DNA from: Xenorhabdus cabanillasii
GTDB taxonomy: Bacteria; Pseudomonadota; Gammaproteobacteria; Enterobacterales; Enterobacteriaceae
DNA length: 64,000 bases
Reading direction: 5' to 3'
Assembly: GCF_003386665.1 (NCBI RefSeq)
Contig: NZ_QTUB01000001.1
Coordinates: 3,100,001-3,164,000, forward strand
Made by a program: the position numbers and the translations under genes. Every line of letters begins with the position of its first letter. The stretch's first letter is position 1. Below, piece by piece: positions 21,104 through 31,696 of the stretch. Below the pieces are notes generated by a model that saw only the letters and a program-made list of their open reading frames with translations, ran no database searches and was not told the DNA's origin.

Positions 21104-21110
21104 GTCAAAT

Positions 21111-21153
21111 AACCTCGTCCTTTGTAATGAGTCTGTAATAAAAGGACGAGGTT
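21111..21153. terminator. Strong inverted repeat after yeaC
   Basis: Thirteen-base perfect arms AACCTCGTCCTTT (21111-21123) and AAAGGACGAGGTT (21141-21153), 17-base loop, in the yeaC/pncA convergent spacer. No clear U tract, so the terminator role is inferred. Confidence 0.55.
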
Positions 21154-21229
21154 GATTTCTGGTATATTCAGAAAAAATTTATAGCAGCCTATAGGCTAAG
21201 ATAATTTTTTCTTTTTCATACAAAATAAC

Positions 21230-21865
21230 TTAAAAAAGCGTTGTTATTTCACTCAATGAAGTCAATTTGGCACCTTTGGCTGCCATTTCTTCAATGGCTT
21301 GTTGGCTGTCATCCGCCTGAATGTTGACTCCACGGCAACCCTCAACAACCAAGTAAGTTTCATACCCATGTTCTAAAGCATCCAACACCGTAAATTTTAC
21401 GCAGTAATCAGTGGCAATACCCAGAATTAACAGGCGATTGATATGTTGCTCTGATAGCCAGCTATGTAGTCTGGTAGCATTTTTACGATCGTTATCAAAG
21501 AATGCGCTATAGCTATCTATCTGCGAATTTTCGCCTTTACGAAAAATTTCCTGAATAGCAGACTGATTCAGCGCTGGATGGAAGTCTGCACCTGATTGCC
21601 CCTGTACACAATGTACAGGCCACCATATCTGAGGGATACCATTCAGTTCCCCCAACTCACCGACCGGTTGACCAGAATTGATGGCAAAACTCATGTGATT
21701 GGATGGATGCCAATCCTGAGTTGCGATAACGCTGATGTTGTGTTGCTGACACAATTCAATAGCTTTATTTGCTATTTCGATAACTTCTTCGCTTTCCTTG
21801 ACCGCCAGTGTACCGCCTGTACAGAAGTCATTTTGTAGATCGATAAGTAATAATGCGGTTTTCAT
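21230..21865 (-). CDS. pncA: Nicotinamidase
   Basis: 211 residues, isochorismatase-like fold. It deamidates nicotinamide to nicotinate in NAD salvage. Catalytic Asp10 is in LLIDLQNDFCTGG, metal-binding residues in ATQDWHPSNHMSF, and the nucleophilic cysteine in GIATDYCVKFTVLDA, about residue 157. It follows ansA after 22 bases and is surely in the same operon, as in E. coli. Confidence 0.97.
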   Translation of the reverse strand: MKTALLLIDLQNDFCTGGTLAVKESEEVIEIANKAIELCQQHNISVIATQDWHPSNHMSFAINSGQPVGELGELNGIPQIWWPVHCVQGQSGADFHPALNQSAIQEIFRKGENSQIDSYSAFFDNDRKNATRLHSWLSEQHINRLLILGIATDYCVKFTVLDALEHGYETYLVVEGCRGVNIQADDSQQAIEEMAAKGAKLTSLSEITTLF

Positions 21866-21887
21866 TATATTCCTCGATTTATTTTTT

Positions 21888-22907
21888 TTACTTGTCGGAG
21901 TAGCTCAATTCTCCGCGTAGATTTTGTTGCATTAGCGAGCGGATTTCTTCGGTTTCATAGTGCTGGCTCAACAAGTAGTGCAGTTTGGTCAGTGTTGCTT
22001 CAAAAGTCATATCATAGCCGCTGATCACGCCTGATGTAGCTAGCGCATGGCCATTGGCATAACCTTCCATATTGACTCTTCCAGAGATACATTGTGTTAA
22101 ATTGACCACAATGATGCCTCGTTCAGTCGCTTCTCTTAGGATTTTTAATAAATCTGAACGCTGTGGGGCATTACCAACGCCATAAGAGCGTAAAATCAGT
22201 GCTTTGACAGGTTGCATCAGGATATTTTCAACTACCTGACAGGATAATCCCGGATAGATAGTTACAACGCCGATTGGCTGTGATTTGATTTGATGTACGA
22301 TAAAGTCGCCATGACTGGTCGGTATGGGAGCAATATTAAATGTACGGATATTGATCCCGGCTTCGATGAGTGGAGAGCAATTGGGAGATGAAAAGGCGTT
22401 AAAACCATCGGCGTGGGCTTTAACCGTTCTATTCCCACGAAACAATTTATTGTTAAAAAACAGGCTAACTTCGTTAACGGGATAATTGGCCGCCAGGTAC
22501 AATGCATTCAGCAAATTTGTCTGACCATCTGAACGCAGTGCTTCTAAAGGTATTTGCGACCCTGTCACGATAACGGGTTTGCTTAGGTTTTCAAACATGA
22601 AAGAGAGTGCTGAGGTAGTGAAAGCCATGGTATCTGTACCATGCAGGATCACAAAACCGTCGTAATCATGGTAATTCTGGTAAATATCGTTGGCGATAAT
22701 CCCCCAATCATCCGGACTCATGTCAGAAGAATCGATAAGAGGGTGATGTTCACGGAGCGTGAATGTTGGCATTTCTGGGCGATGGAATTCCGGCATCTGT
22801 GCAAGTTGCCGTTGTAAGTGACCAGAGACAGGAATGTAACCATTGGGAGAATGCTGCATCCCGATTGTGCCACCTGTATAAACAACATAGATAGATTTCT
22901 TCTGCAT
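21888..22907 (-). CDS. ansA: L-asparaginase I (cytoplasmic)
   Basis: 339 residues, type I length. It hydrolyses asparagine to aspartate and ammonia. The two catalytic threonine motifs are visible: YTGGTIGMQHSPNGY near the N-terminus and ILHGTDTMAFTTSALSFM about residue 90. There is no signal peptide, consistent with the cytoplasmic isozyme. GGGG stands eight bases before the ATG. It heads the ansA-pncA operon and follows the sppA terminator. Confidence 0.97.
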   Translation of the reverse strand: MQKKSIYVVYTGGTIGMQHSPNGYIPVSGHLQRQLAQMPEFHRPEMPTFTLREHHPLIDSSDMSPDDWGIIANDIYQNYHDYDGFVILHGTDTMAFTTSALSFMFENLSKPVIVTGSQIPLEALRSDGQTNLLNALYLAANYPVNEVSLFFNNKLFRGNRTVKAHADGFNAFSSPNCSPLIEAGINIRTFNIAPIPTSHGDFIVHQIKSQPIGVVTIYPGLSCQVVENILMQPVKALILRSYGVGNAPQRSDLLKILREATERGIIVVNLTQCISGRVNMEGYANGHALATSGVISGYDMTFEATLTKLHYLLSQHYETEEIRSLMQQNLRGELSYSDK

Positions 22908-22970
22908 GGAAGTACCCCAATAACAGTACCTGATAAAAATATTCAGCCGATTATAGGGGGTATATGGAAT

Positions 22971-23003
22971 AAAAAAAGCCTGATATATAAGGATCAGGCT
23001 TTT
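22971..23003 (-). terminator. sppA terminator
   Basis: On the minus strand AAAGCCTGAT pairs with ATCAGGCTTT (plus-strand arms 22975-22984 and 22993-23002) followed by a seven-T tract, 36 bases after the sppA stop. Confidence 0.85.
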
Positions 23004-23038
23004 GGGTATAACTGTTATCGCATTTTAGTAATAACTTT

Positions 23039-24934
23039 CTAGCGGATATTCTCGCAATTCAGGCAGAACGCATAAACATTCTGCGGATCATTCATGCGAT
23101 TATAAAATACTGCCTGCTGTTTCATGTCTTGTGCAACCTGAGCAAATGGTGCCGGCAACATTGATTGCAGAATATTTGGCATAATTGCCTGAGCAGATGA
23201 AGAAAACTCCAGCATGAGTTTTTCAGTGAGGGAAAGCTCTGGCTGCATCCAGTCTAATGATGCTGTTTTGAGGCCGGCTAATTCAACAGCTTTCTTCACG
23301 GCATCATCGAAATCGCCTAACTGATCGACCAGGCCATTCTTTTTAGCATCACTACCACTCCAGACACGACCTTCGGCGATTTTCTTAATCTCATCTGCTG
23401 ACTTACGCCGGGAATTAGCCACCAGTCCGATAAATTGGTTGTAACCGTTTTCAATCGACAATTGCATAACGTCAGAAAACAGAGGGTTTATACCTTTTGT
23501 TAATGAAATATCAGACAGTGGATGTGTTGAAACTCCATCTGTATTCACACCAAGATGATCCAGGCTTTTTTCAAAGGTATTGAAGACACCGAAAACACCA
23601 ATGGAGCCAGTTAAAGTATTTGGTGATGCAATAATGTAGTTAGCTGGCGTGGATACCCAGTATCCCCCTGATGCCGCAAGACCCCCCATTGAAACAACGA
23701 TTGGTTTCTGATTGACCTTTTTACCATTTTCATCAGTACCTTCCCGAATTGCCGTGAGTTCACTGCGGATCAGCTCAGATGCGCCGATACTGCCGCCAGG
23801 GCTGTTTACACGCAATATAATGGCTTTGATTTCGGGATTCATACGTGCTTCTCGCAGTTGTGCTGCGATTGTATCACCACCTGCTATACCATTGGATTGT
23901 TTACCATCCATGATTGCACCTTCAACAATGATCACCGCAATGTTGCCATTGTTTTGATAACTGTTTTGGACTGGTTGTTTAGCAATATAGTCATTAATAC
24001 TGATATAGTTGAAATGCTGATTTTGTTTATCCCAACCAAATTTATGTATCAGTTTCTTTTCCATGACATTCAGAGGCGCAATTTTATCTACTAAACCGTT
24101 TTGAAACGCATAGAGGGCGCCATTTCCTCCAGCCTTATGGAATTTTTCAATAAACGTTGAAGGGTCAGAAAGTACCTGGTCAAAAGGTATTTTCCTGTTG
24201 GTGGCAATAACTTGCCGGTAATTGTTCCAAAGTTCATTAAGCCAGAGCGCATCTGCTTTACGGGCATCATCTGACATATCATTCCGCATCATTGGCTCTA
24301 CTGCTGATTTGTATGTACCAACTCGGAAAATGTGGGTGGAAACTTTCAGATTTTCTAATAATGATTTATAGAACAGACGGTTGGTTGAGAAGCCATGAAG
24401 GGACACGCTTCCCTGTGGAGCAAGGAATATTTTGTTTGCGTAACTGGCTAAATAATATTGTGCTTGGCTATAGTTATTCCCGATGGCAATAACTGGTTTA
24501 CCTGAACTCTTAAATTCATTGATGACTTTACCTATATATCTCATAGAAGACTGATCGGCACCAATAAAATCATCTAACTTCAATACCATACCGGTAATTT
24601 TAGGGTCACTTTTCGCCCGTCGGATACTATCAACAATATCGAACACAGAGGTTTCCTGTGAACGGCTGCTGGAGGAGTCAACAAGATCCCGTCCGAGCTG
24701 ATCCAGTGGATTGAGAACAGACACTTGATCAACAACAATACCGGATAAGTTGACATATAATGCCCCATTATAATCATTGTCTAAGCGGAATTGCTCTTTA
24801 TATACGAGAACGCCAGTGGCGACTAATACAACCAATAGGATAAAAATCAGGTTGGAAATAAATTGGCGAACGAAATTTAGCAGTTTCCAACTCCATTTAA
24901 ATATTGCTGCTATAAACTTCCATAAAGTACGCAT
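23039..24934 (-). CDS. sppA: Protease IV, signal peptide peptidase
   Basis: 631 residues (E. coli 618), an inner-membrane Ser-Lys protease that degrades cleaved signal peptides. A single N-terminal membrane anchor (about 22-45) is followed by two homologous peptidase S49 domains. The catalytic lysine is in VGTYKSAVEP (N-terminal half) and the catalytic serine in GGLAASGGYWVSTPA (C-terminal half). ATG has GGAGA about six bases upstream. It is divergent from ydjA as in E. coli. Confidence 0.97.
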   Translation of the reverse strand: MRTLWKFIAAIFKWSWKLLNFVRQFISNLIFILLVVLVATGVLVYKEQFRLDNDYNGALYVNLSGIVVDQVSVLNPLDQLGRDLVDSSSSRSQETSVFDIVDSIRRAKSDPKITGMVLKLDDFIGADQSSMRYIGKVINEFKSSGKPVIAIGNNYSQAQYYLASYANKIFLAPQGSVSLHGFSTNRLFYKSLLENLKVSTHIFRVGTYKSAVEPMMRNDMSDDARKADALWLNELWNNYRQVIATNRKIPFDQVLSDPSTFIEKFHKAGGNGALYAFQNGLVDKIAPLNVMEKKLIHKFGWDKQNQHFNYISINDYIAKQPVQNSYQNNGNIAVIIVEGAIMDGKQSNGIAGGDTIAAQLREARMNPEIKAIILRVNSPGGSIGASELIRSELTAIREGTDENGKKVNQKPIVVSMGGLAASGGYWVSTPANYIIASPNTLTGSIGVFGVFNTFEKSLDHLGVNTDGVSTHPLSDISLTKGINPLFSDVMQLSIENGYNQFIGLVANSRRKSADEIKKIAEGRVWSGSDAKKNGLVDQLGDFDDAVKKAVELAGLKTASLDWMQPELSLTEKLMLEFSSSAQAIMPNILQSMLPAPFAQVAQDMKQQAVFYNRMNDPQNVYAFCLNCENIR

Positions 24935-25105
24935 ATCGTCTCCAGTTATGGGATCAAATAGGATTATCCTAATCAGCTGGCTGATAAATGTCAGCTGGAA
25001 ATCGCGGGAATGACTGAAAAAAATAATAACACCTACTCTTTCATTCAGTAACGAATAAACAGAAAATGTCAGGTCGTGATAGGTTATCTTATTCAGGAGG
25101 AAATT

Positions 25106-25657
25106 ATGAATGCTTTAGAACTTTTATTGAATCGTCGTTCTGTTTCACGTTTAACCGCTCCAGCTCCGGAAGGAGAGGCATTGCAACATATTCTTGCGGC
25201 AGGAATGCGGGCTCCAGATCATGGAGCATTACGTCCCTGGCATTTTATTGTGATGCAGGGGGAAGGGATTGATAAATTCAGTAATTTGCTCGAAAAAGCA
25301 GCAACTGATGGTGCTATGGATGAAGATGTGGTGGAAAAAGCAAAAAATGCACCTTATCGCGCACCTATGATTATTACTGTTATTGCCAAAGTTGCTGAAC
25401 ATGCAAAAGTGCCCGCCTGGGAACAAGTTGTGGCGGCAGGTTGTTCAGTTCATGCTATGCAAATGGCTGCGGTGGCTCAGGGGTTTGGCGGAATATGGCG
25501 TTCTGGCTCCTGGACTGAAGATCCAACAGTCAGAGCGGGTTTGGGATGTGAAGAAAATGACAAAATTGTTGGATTCCTCTATTTGGGCACACCGGAACTT
25601 AAAGCTCCGATGAAAGTTTCAACACCAGATTTAACGGGTTTTGTCAGTTATTTCTAA
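25106..25657 (+). CDS. ydjA: Nitroreductase-family protein YdjA
   Basis: 183 residues, a minimal FMN-dependent nitroreductase whose natural substrate is unknown. Family motifs are [29 protein letters not shown] and GFGGIWRSG. The frame is open ten codons further upstream, but ATG at 25106 follows AGGAGGAAATT, a near-ideal ribosome site, and gives the E. coli N-terminus. In E. coli selD follows; here topB follows directly. Confidence 0.95.
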   Translation: MNALELLLNRRSVSRLTAPAPEGEALQHILAAGMRAPDHGALRPWHFIVMQGEGIDKFSNLLEKAATDGAMDEDVVEKAKNAPYRAPMIITVIAKVAEHAKVPAWEQVVAAGCSVHAMQMAAVAQGFGGIWRSGSWTEDPTVRAGLGCEENDKIVGFLYLGTPELKAPMKVSTPDLTGFVSYF

Positions 25658-25816
25658 GTGATTGTTAAAGTGACTGGTGATATTGCCAGATGCTGTGGAT
25701 CAGATGTGGTGGGGAAGAAAGCCGCTGCATCAATCCACTTCTTTTAGTTTAATTGCCTAGATGAACTAACTTAACCACGCTCAAACAAGGTATTGATTGA
25801 AGTTTTGAATAATTCC

Positions 25817-27736
25817 ATGCGTCTTTTTATTGCAGAAAAACCTAGCCTGGCACGAGCCATTGCCGATATTTTACCAAAACCTCATCGTCGGGGAGATGGG
25901 TTTATTGAGTGTGGTAATAACCAATTTGTTACCTGGTGTGTAGGCCATCTGTTAGAGCAGTCTGAGCCAGATGCTTACGATAGCCGTTATGCGCGCTGGG
26001 TATTGGCTGATTTGCCGATCATTCCTGAAAAATGGCAGTTGAAACCACGGGCAGCCGTTGCCAAACAACTTAATACGATTAAATCTCTTCTGGAAAGGGC
26101 TGATGAAGTTATTCATGCCGGAGACCCTGATCGTGAAGGTCAATTACTGGTGGATGAAGTATTGGATTTTTTGCAATTGGATAATAATAAAAAGCAAAAT
26201 GTCCAACGCTGCTTGATCAACGACTTAAATCCACAGGCGGTACTTAAAGCGGTTGAGCGTTTAAGGAGTAACCGGGAATTTATTCCTTTATGTGTTTCAG
26301 CACTCGCCAGAGCTAGAGCGGACTGGCTCTATGGCATTAATATGACCCGTGCTTATACATTGCTGGGGCAGAATGCCGGCTACCAGGGAGTGTTATCTGT
26401 CGGACGTGTTCAGACCCCTGTACTGGGGTTGGTTGTTCGTCGTGATGAGGAAATAGAGCATTTTGTACCGAAAGATTTCTTTGAGGTCAAAGCTTATATT
26501 GTTACTCCGAAAGAAGAACGGTTTACGGCTGTATGGCAACCCAGTGAGTCCTGTGTTGATTTTCAGGATGAAGAAGGCCGGATTATCCATCGGCCTTTAG
26601 CAGAGCATGTTGTAACGCGTATTACAGGGCAACCTGCTCATGTTATCGTGTATCAGGATAAACGGGAATCAGAAACGGCACCATTACCATTTTCTCTCTC
26701 TTCATTACAAATTGAAGCAGCCAAGCGCTTTGGTTTAAGTGCTCAGGATGTATTGGATATTTGTCAGCGACTTTATGAAACACATAAATTGATCACTTAC
26801 CCACGTTCTGATTGTCGTTATTTGCCGGAAGAGCATTTTGCAGGGCGTCAGGCTGTCTTAAATGCCATTTCAGTTCATACCGCGCATTTATTACCACAGG
26901 ATGCGTTGGACACGGAGAAAAAGAACCGTTGTTGGGATGATAAAAAAGTTGATGCCCATCATGCGATTATTCCCACAGCCCGAAGCAGCCAGATTAATCT
27001 GACGGAAAATGAACACCATATTTATGGATTGATTGCCAGACAGTACTTGATGCAGTTTTTCCCGGATGCGGTATTCCGCAAGTGTACGATCGAGCTTGAC
27101 ATTGCAGGTGGAAAATTCATAGCAAAAGCTCGTTTTCTGGCAGAAGCTGGCTGGAGAACCTTATTGGGTAATAAAGAGCGAAATGAGGAAAATGAAGGCA
27201 CTCCGCTGCCTGTTGTTGCCAAAGGTGATGAACTTTTATGTGAAAAAGGAGAAGTGGTGGAGAGGCAGACTCAACCACCGCGTCCTTTTACTGATGCGAC
27301 TTTATTGTCTGCAATGACAGGAATTGCCCGATTTGTACAGGATAAAGCACTAAAAAAAGTGTTACGAGCAACAGATGGTCTGGGCACAGAAGCAACGAGA
27401 GCCGGTATTATTGAATTACTGTTTAAACGGGAATTTCTGTATAAAAAAGGGCGCTATATCCATGCAACACCTGCGGGGCGGGCGCTTATCCATGTATTAC
27501 CTGATATGGCTGTATTGCCCGATATGACAGCACACTGGGAGTCAAAACTAACACAAATCAGTGAAAAACAAGTCCGCTATCAGGATTTTATGTTGCCTCT
27601 TCACGAAACGTTGCAGCAGTTGATTTGGCAGGCAAAACAGTATCGAAATTTGAAGGCTTTTAGGGAGTTACCTCCTGTTCCCGTGAAAGGAAAAAAGAGT
27701 AAAAAGAAGAAAACAAAGACCGACAAAGCCGGGTAG
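25817..27736 (+). CDS. topB: DNA topoisomerase III
   Basis: 639 residues, a type IA topoisomerase that decatenates replication and recombination intermediates. The TOPRIM motifs are [16 protein letters not shown] and [16 protein letters not shown]; the catalytic Tyr328 is in [16 protein letters not shown]. The C-terminus is a Lys-rich tail ([13 protein letters not shown]). ATG at 25817 gives the conserved start [12 protein letters not shown], though its Shine-Dalgarno is weak; an in-frame TTG at 25793, just after AAGG, is an alternative. It is convergent with xthA. Confidence 0.96.
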   Translation: MRLFIAEKPSLARAIADILPKPHRRGDGFIECGNNQFVTWCVGHLLEQSEPDAYDSRYARWVLADLPIIPEKWQLKPRAAVAKQLNTIKSLLERADEVIHAGDPDREGQLLVDEVLDFLQLDNNKKQNVQRCLINDLNPQAVLKAVERLRSNREFIPLCVSALARARADWLYGINMTRAYTLLGQNAGYQGVLSVGRVQTPVLGLVVRRDEEIEHFVPKDFFEVKAYIVTPKEERFTAVWQPSESCVDFQDEEGRIIHRPLAEHVVTRITGQPAHVIVYQDKRESETAPLPFSLSSLQIEAAKRFGLSAQDVLDICQRLYETHKLITYPRSDCRYLPEEHFAGRQAVLNAISVHTAHLLPQDALDTEKKNRCWDDKKVDAHHAIIPTARSSQINLTENEHHIYGLIARQYLMQFFPDAVFRKCTIELDIAGGKFIAKARFLAEAGWRTLLGNKERNEENEGTPLPVVAKGDELLCEKGEVVERQTQPPRPFTDATLLSAMTGIARFVQDKALKKVLRATDGLGTEATRAGIIELLFKREFLYKKGRYIHATPAGRALIHVLPDMAVLPDMTAHWESKLTQISEKQVRYQDFMLPLHETLQQLIWQAKQYRNLKAFRELPPVPVKGKKSKKKKTKTDKAG

Positions 27737-27773
27737 ATAAGGTCAAAACGATACAATTAAAAACACCGTAAGA

Positions 27774-27808
27774 AAAATCCAGCACTGAAATTGGCGGTGC
27801 TGGATTTT
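27774..27808. terminator. Bidirectional terminator between topB and xthA
   Basis: AAAATCCAGCAC (27774-27785) and GTGCTGGATTTT (27797-27808) form a 12-base stem with A and T flanks on both sides, serving both convergent genes. Confidence 0.85.
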
Positions 27809-27821
27809 ACTATTTTGAGCA

Positions 27822-28628
27822 TCAAATTTTAAATTCAGCCCAAACAGGAGCGTGATCAGATGGTTTTTCCATGCTACGGATACCATAATCTATACCAGCA
27901 GAAAGGCATTTTTCCGCTAATGGACGGCTGGCAAGTAACAAATCAATACGAAGCCCCCGGTTATCGTCAAACCCTTTAGAGCGATAATCAAACCAGGAGA
28001 ATTGATCATTGATCTCAGGATGATGTGCCCGAAACGTATCGACCAGCCCCCAACTTTTAAGGCGTTCCATCCACTCTCTTTCTTCCGGTAAGAAAGAGCA
28101 TTTTCCGGTTTTCAACCAGCGTTTTTGGTTATTTTCACCGATCCCAATATCAAGATCAGTCGGACTGATATTCATATCTCCCATAATAAGAATATTGGAT
28201 TCTGGGGATTGCTTTCTTTCCAGATAGGTTTGTAAATCTTGGTAGAATTTTGCTTTTGCAGGAAATTTGACCGGATGATCGCGGCTTTCACCTTGTGGAA
28301 AGTAACCATTAATTACAGTCAATGAGCCTAGAGGTGTTTCAATATCTGCCATGATAATACGACGCTGTGCATCATCCTCATCCGTAGGAAAACCTTTCTG
28401 AACTTTAATTGGCTTCTGGCGTGTCAGCAGGGCCACACCGTAATGGGATTTTTGACCGTGATAGAAGACATTGTAACCAAGTTTACTAACTTCTTCTAAA
28501 GGGAACATTTCATCATGAACTTTTGTTTCTTGTAATCCAATCACGTCAGGCCGATGTTGTTCAACAATCGCAGTAAGTTGATGAGGGCGTGCCCGCAGGC
28601 CATTAATATTGAATGATACAAATTTCAT
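27822..28628 (-). CDS. xthA: Exodeoxyribonuclease III
   Basis: 268 residues, the E. coli length. It is the main AP endonuclease and a 3'-5' exonuclease of base excision repair. Visible motifs are the metal site in [11 protein letters not shown], the catalytic [13 protein letters not shown], and the C-terminal [10 protein letters not shown] with the general base His. The start [18 protein letters not shown] is the conserved N-terminus. Confidence 0.97.
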   Translation of the reverse strand: MKFVSFNINGLRARPHQLTAIVEQHRPDVIGLQETKVHDEMFPLEEVSKLGYNVFYHGQKSHYGVALLTRQKPIKVQKGFPTDEDDAQRRIIMADIETPLGSLTVINGYFPQGESRDHPVKFPAKAKFYQDLQTYLERKQSPESNILIMGDMNISPTDLDIGIGENNQKRWLKTGKCSFLPEEREWMERLKSWGLVDTFRAHHPEINDQFSWFDYRSKGFDDNRGLRIDLLLASRPLAEKCLSAGIDYGIRSMEKPSDHAPVWAEFKI

Positions 28629-29277
28629 ACCGTTATAATCACCTATAGAATATTTATCTTTTTAATCTTAACAGATATAAAAAAGGATGTAACCATTTAT
28701 TAAATAATAATTTTAAGTAGGTTAGCTTGATATTTCACTATTTTACTCTTATATGTAATGTCATATTGATTATAATGCGCTTATTACTCAAATTTAGAGT
28801 ATGTAATAGTGATAAATAATAAAAAACACATGATGAGTACATAATGAATTAATGGATAAATAATTATTTAATTAATCATTCTCTGTTATATTCAACACCT
28901 GATACTATGCTTTTAGGTGAGTTTTTTTATTCTTGAAATTTATTCTGTGTCACGCATTACAAAAAATAATTAATGAAAAAGTAGAAGAGTTAATCAATCT
29001 CTGATAGAAAATTGAACTTGTAGACCATGTTTATATTTATTAATGGTTTACATTCACGATGGAATATTCATCATGATACAGGTGAATAATATAGTTCATC
29101 TGAACCGCATTTTTGCATCAGGGGCTGGCATTACATATAAATGCCATTTGAAAAATAGCTATTTTTATTGTACAAAATTATACCTTCACAATATCAAGTT
29201 TGATTTAGCGGTTACCTGATGAGAAGGCCATTTCAAGGAAATTATTTTAGCCACAAGTTACATAGGAACGGTGAATT
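28629..29277. other. Long AT-rich intergenic region
   Basis: 649 bases between divergent xthA and the LysR-type gene. I see no convincing gene, RNA or repeat. Its AT content suggests H-NS-bound regulatory DNA for the regulator gene. Confidence 0.5.
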
Positions 29278-30141
29278 ATGTTTTTTTCTCGTAAATTAGA
29301 AGCATTCATGGCGGTGGTGGAAATGGGTTCTTTAAGCAAAGCGGCAAGAGTGATGAACCGTACGACTCCCCCAGTCGCTAAATCAATTAAAGACTTTGAG
29401 GCGACGTTAGGAAAGCGCTTATTTAAAAGGGAGAAGTTTGGGATGATACTGACTAAAGACGGAGTGGAACTATATAATGACCTAAAAGAACTTTATTTGA
29501 AAGAAAAGGAAATTACAAAGAAACACTTTAGCGGAACTATTTGTAACAGTGTCAATATCTACTATGATTGGGGGAAAGACAGACATCTGATTTCACTTTA
29601 TAAAGCAGCAGACAGAAATAATGCTCAAGTTAATATATTACGCTTTAGTTATGATAACATTGATGAAATAGTTGACTATGAGGGCAATACGATAATTTTA
29701 AGCTCAGAAAAAATACTCAGTGATAGATTCAGTCTGGTTCGTAAAATTGAAGGGCAGAATTTAGGTATTTGCTGCCGTCAAGAGTTAATAGATGAAGCCA
29801 ATGGTGATTTAACTCAATTATTGAAAAAGAAAACGTGGTTGTGTGATCCAGTTCTCTATAAAAGCGATTTTATAAAGAATTTGGAAGAGGATATGATAAA
29901 GAACGGAGAGAAAGTTAATATAAGACAAATGGACAATATGGAGTGCTGTCTTAATTTCATTCAATCCAAAGATTATATTTTTATTACAGATGCCCGTTCT
30001 GGTGCGTTGGAGGAAGGAAAAAGCCTAGGCTTTATTCCAATATCACGAGCTGATGCAGTTAATCAGTGTTACGTTTATAAATCTAAATCCCACTCAAGCG
30101 TGTTAAATCGTTTTATCGACTCCGTTAGTGATATGGAGTAA
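29278..30141 (+). CDS. LysR-type transcriptional regulator, orphan
   Basis: 287 residues. The N-terminus is a LysR winged helix-turn-helix (about 4-62; LEAFMAVVEMGSLSKAARVM then KSIKDFEATLGKRLFKRE). The effector domain is poorly conserved and Lys/Asn-rich, with two adjacent-Cys pairs (GICCRQE and MECCLNF). I do not recognise the specific regulator or ligand. AGGAA stands nine bases before ATG. The gene sits alone between xthA and tRNA-Tyr, where E. coli has none, and is AT-rich with an AT-rich spacer, which suggests acquired DNA. An 8-base hairpin (AGCGGAGC/GCTCCGCT, 30153-30187) follows the stop. Confidence 0.85.
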   Translation: MFFSRKLEAFMAVVEMGSLSKAARVMNRTTPPVAKSIKDFEATLGKRLFKREKFGMILTKDGVELYNDLKELYLKEKEITKKHFSGTICNSVNIYYDWGKDRHLISLYKAADRNNAQVNILRFSYDNIDEIVDYEGNTIILSSEKILSDRFSLVRKIEGQNLGICCRQELIDEANGDLTQLLKKKTWLCDPVLYKSDFIKNLEEDMIKNGEKVNIRQMDNMECCLNFIQSKDYIFITDARSGALEEGKSLGFIPISRADAVNQCYVYKSKSHSSVLNRFIDSVSDME

Positions 30142-30252
30142 CCGATTGGATAAGCGGAGCAAATTGCAGATCTTCCAGAGCTCCGCTATTGGTGTCCGGT
30201 GAACACGTTAATTTTACGATATTCATTTGCTCATTGAGTAAATTAGATTGTT

Positions 30253-30334
30253 CTTCCCCCAGGCAGTATATCTGTTAGCTTTAACAGTAAATGCAAATAA
30301 TGGAATATACCTTAGGTTACGGTGGGGGAAGGAT
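30253..30334 (-). ncRNA. Structured rtT-like repeat downstream of tRNA-Tyr
   Basis: GGTGGGGGAAGGAT at 30321-30334 exactly repeats 14 bases of the tRNA-Tyr 3' part (30507-30520) at a distance of 186 bases, in the same orientation. In E. coli the tyrT transcript carries similar repeats of the tRNA 3' end (rtT RNA, period near 178). Here the repeated bases also pair with CTTCCCCC (30253-30260). Nested stems GTATAT/ATATAC (30266-30271, 30305-30310) and CTGTTA/TAACAG (30272-30277, 30282-30287) sit inside. Nothing else is seen in 30142-30502. Confidence 0.5.
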
Positions 30335-30502
30335 GATGCGCCATTGCTTATCTTTCACTTCCGGCTAACGTGCTGTGCGTAATATCACTTCACTATGTTC
30401 AATTTTCAATCCAAATTTTGGTCGAAGGTCTTTGTCCTTGCTTTGGGTATGTATAAATAGTTTTTATTCAGGAATAAACTAAGGTGAGGTGATATAGCTA
30501 GA

Positions 30503-30587
<85 letters not shown>

Positions 30588-30625
30588 AGATTTTGAATTG
30601 CACGCTGTCGTTGTCAGCGGACGGC

Positions 30626-30653
30626 ATAATATCAAATCAACCGCCGCTGTAAA
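30626..30653 (-). promoter_or_regulatory. Stringent-type promoter of tRNA-Tyr
   Basis: On the minus strand, TTTACA (-35) and TATTAT (-10) are 16 bases apart, followed by a GC-rich discriminator (GCCGTCCGC). The spacer GCGGCGGTTGATTTGA closely resembles that of the classical E. coli tyrT promoter, which is under stringent control. Confidence 0.85.
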
Positions 30654-30720
30654 GTAGTTATTTAAAAATTAAGTCTCGAACGATGTTTTTTTAAACTTTG
30701 TGTTCGAATATCATTCCATT

Positions 30721-30771
30721 AGGGTATTTTGTTATCAGAATAATCACTCTGTTATCTAACAAAAATACCCT
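30721..30771 (-). terminator. purU terminator hairpin
   Basis: AGGGTATTTTGTTA (30721-30734) is complementary to TAACAAAAATACCCT (30757-30771) with one bulged base, just past the purU stop at 30779. Confidence 0.6.
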
Positions 30772-30778
30772 TAACTTA

Positions 30779-31627
30779 TCACAGAATAATAGTGCGGTTA
30801 CCATACACAAACACACGTTGAGAAAAAACCGAGTGCAATGCTTTACTTAGCACATTTTTCTCGACATCTCGTCCTGCCCGCATCATCTCTTCAGCAGTAT
30901 AACTATGATCCACGTTAATCACATCCTGAGTGATGATAGGGCCTTCATCTAAGTTATCATTGACATAATGTGCAGTGGCTCCAATGATTTTGACCCCACG
31001 TTCATAAGCCTGGTGATAAGGACGGGCTCCTATAAATGCTGGTAAGAATGAGTGGTGAATATTAATAATTTGATTTGGGTAATGCTGAACGAATGCCGGT
31101 GTTAAGACACGCATGTACTTGGCGAGTACAACATAGTCGGGGTTATATTGATCTATCTGCGCCATTAACGCTTCATCGTGCTGTTCCCGGCTCAAACCTT
31201 CATGGCTGATATGATGGAAAGGAATATCAAACTGCTCAACTAATGGCTGCAAGGTGGTATAGTTGCCAATAACAGCGGCTATTTCCACATCCAATCCTTC
31301 ATAAGCACTTTTTACTAATATATCACCGATACAGTGGGCTTCTTTTGTCACCATGATAACAATACGACGACGACCTGCTGTATTCAATTCACGGCTTGAA
31401 CCAACAGGAAGAGCATCATCCAGGTCGGTCAGAAATATTTCATCATTAAAGATACCTTCCAGCTCTGTACGCATGAAGAAACGACCAGTGAGATGATCGA
31501 CAAACTCACTATTTTGTACAATATTCAATTGATGCTTGTAACAAATATTTGTGATCTTCGCGATTAATCCTTTGGAATCAGGACAAATTGTACGCAAGAT
31601 TTTTTTTTGTATAATTGCGTTTTGCAT
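30779..31627 (-). CDS. purU: Formyltetrahydrofolate deformylase
   Basis: 282 residues (E. coli 280). It hydrolyses 10-formyl-THF to formate and THF, balancing one-carbon pools and supplying formate for PurT. An N-terminal ACT domain (about 8-85) precedes a formyltransferase-fold catalytic domain with NIHHSFLPAFIGARPYHQAY and HYVNDNLDEGPII (catalytic Asp). ATG at 31627 gives the conserved start; an in-frame TTG six codons upstream overlaps the GAGGAT that probably serves as ribosome site. Confidence 0.96.
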   Translation of the reverse strand: MQNAIIQKKILRTICPDSKGLIAKITNICYKHQLNIVQNSEFVDHLTGRFFMRTELEGIFNDEIFLTDLDDALPVGSSRELNTAGRRRIVIMVTKEAHCIGDILVKSAYEGLDVEIAAVIGNYTTLQPLVEQFDIPFHHISHEGLSREQHDEALMAQIDQYNPDYVVLAKYMRVLTPAFVQHYPNQIINIHHSFLPAFIGARPYHQAYERGVKIIGATAHYVNDNLDEGPIITQDVINVDHSYTAEEMMRAGRDVEKNVLSKALHSVFSQRVFVYGNRTIIL

Positions 31628-31696
31628 GGATAACGTGATCCTCAAATGTTTTTCACTGTGTGTGAATGGTTGTGTTTAAAATATTTAAATATTGAT

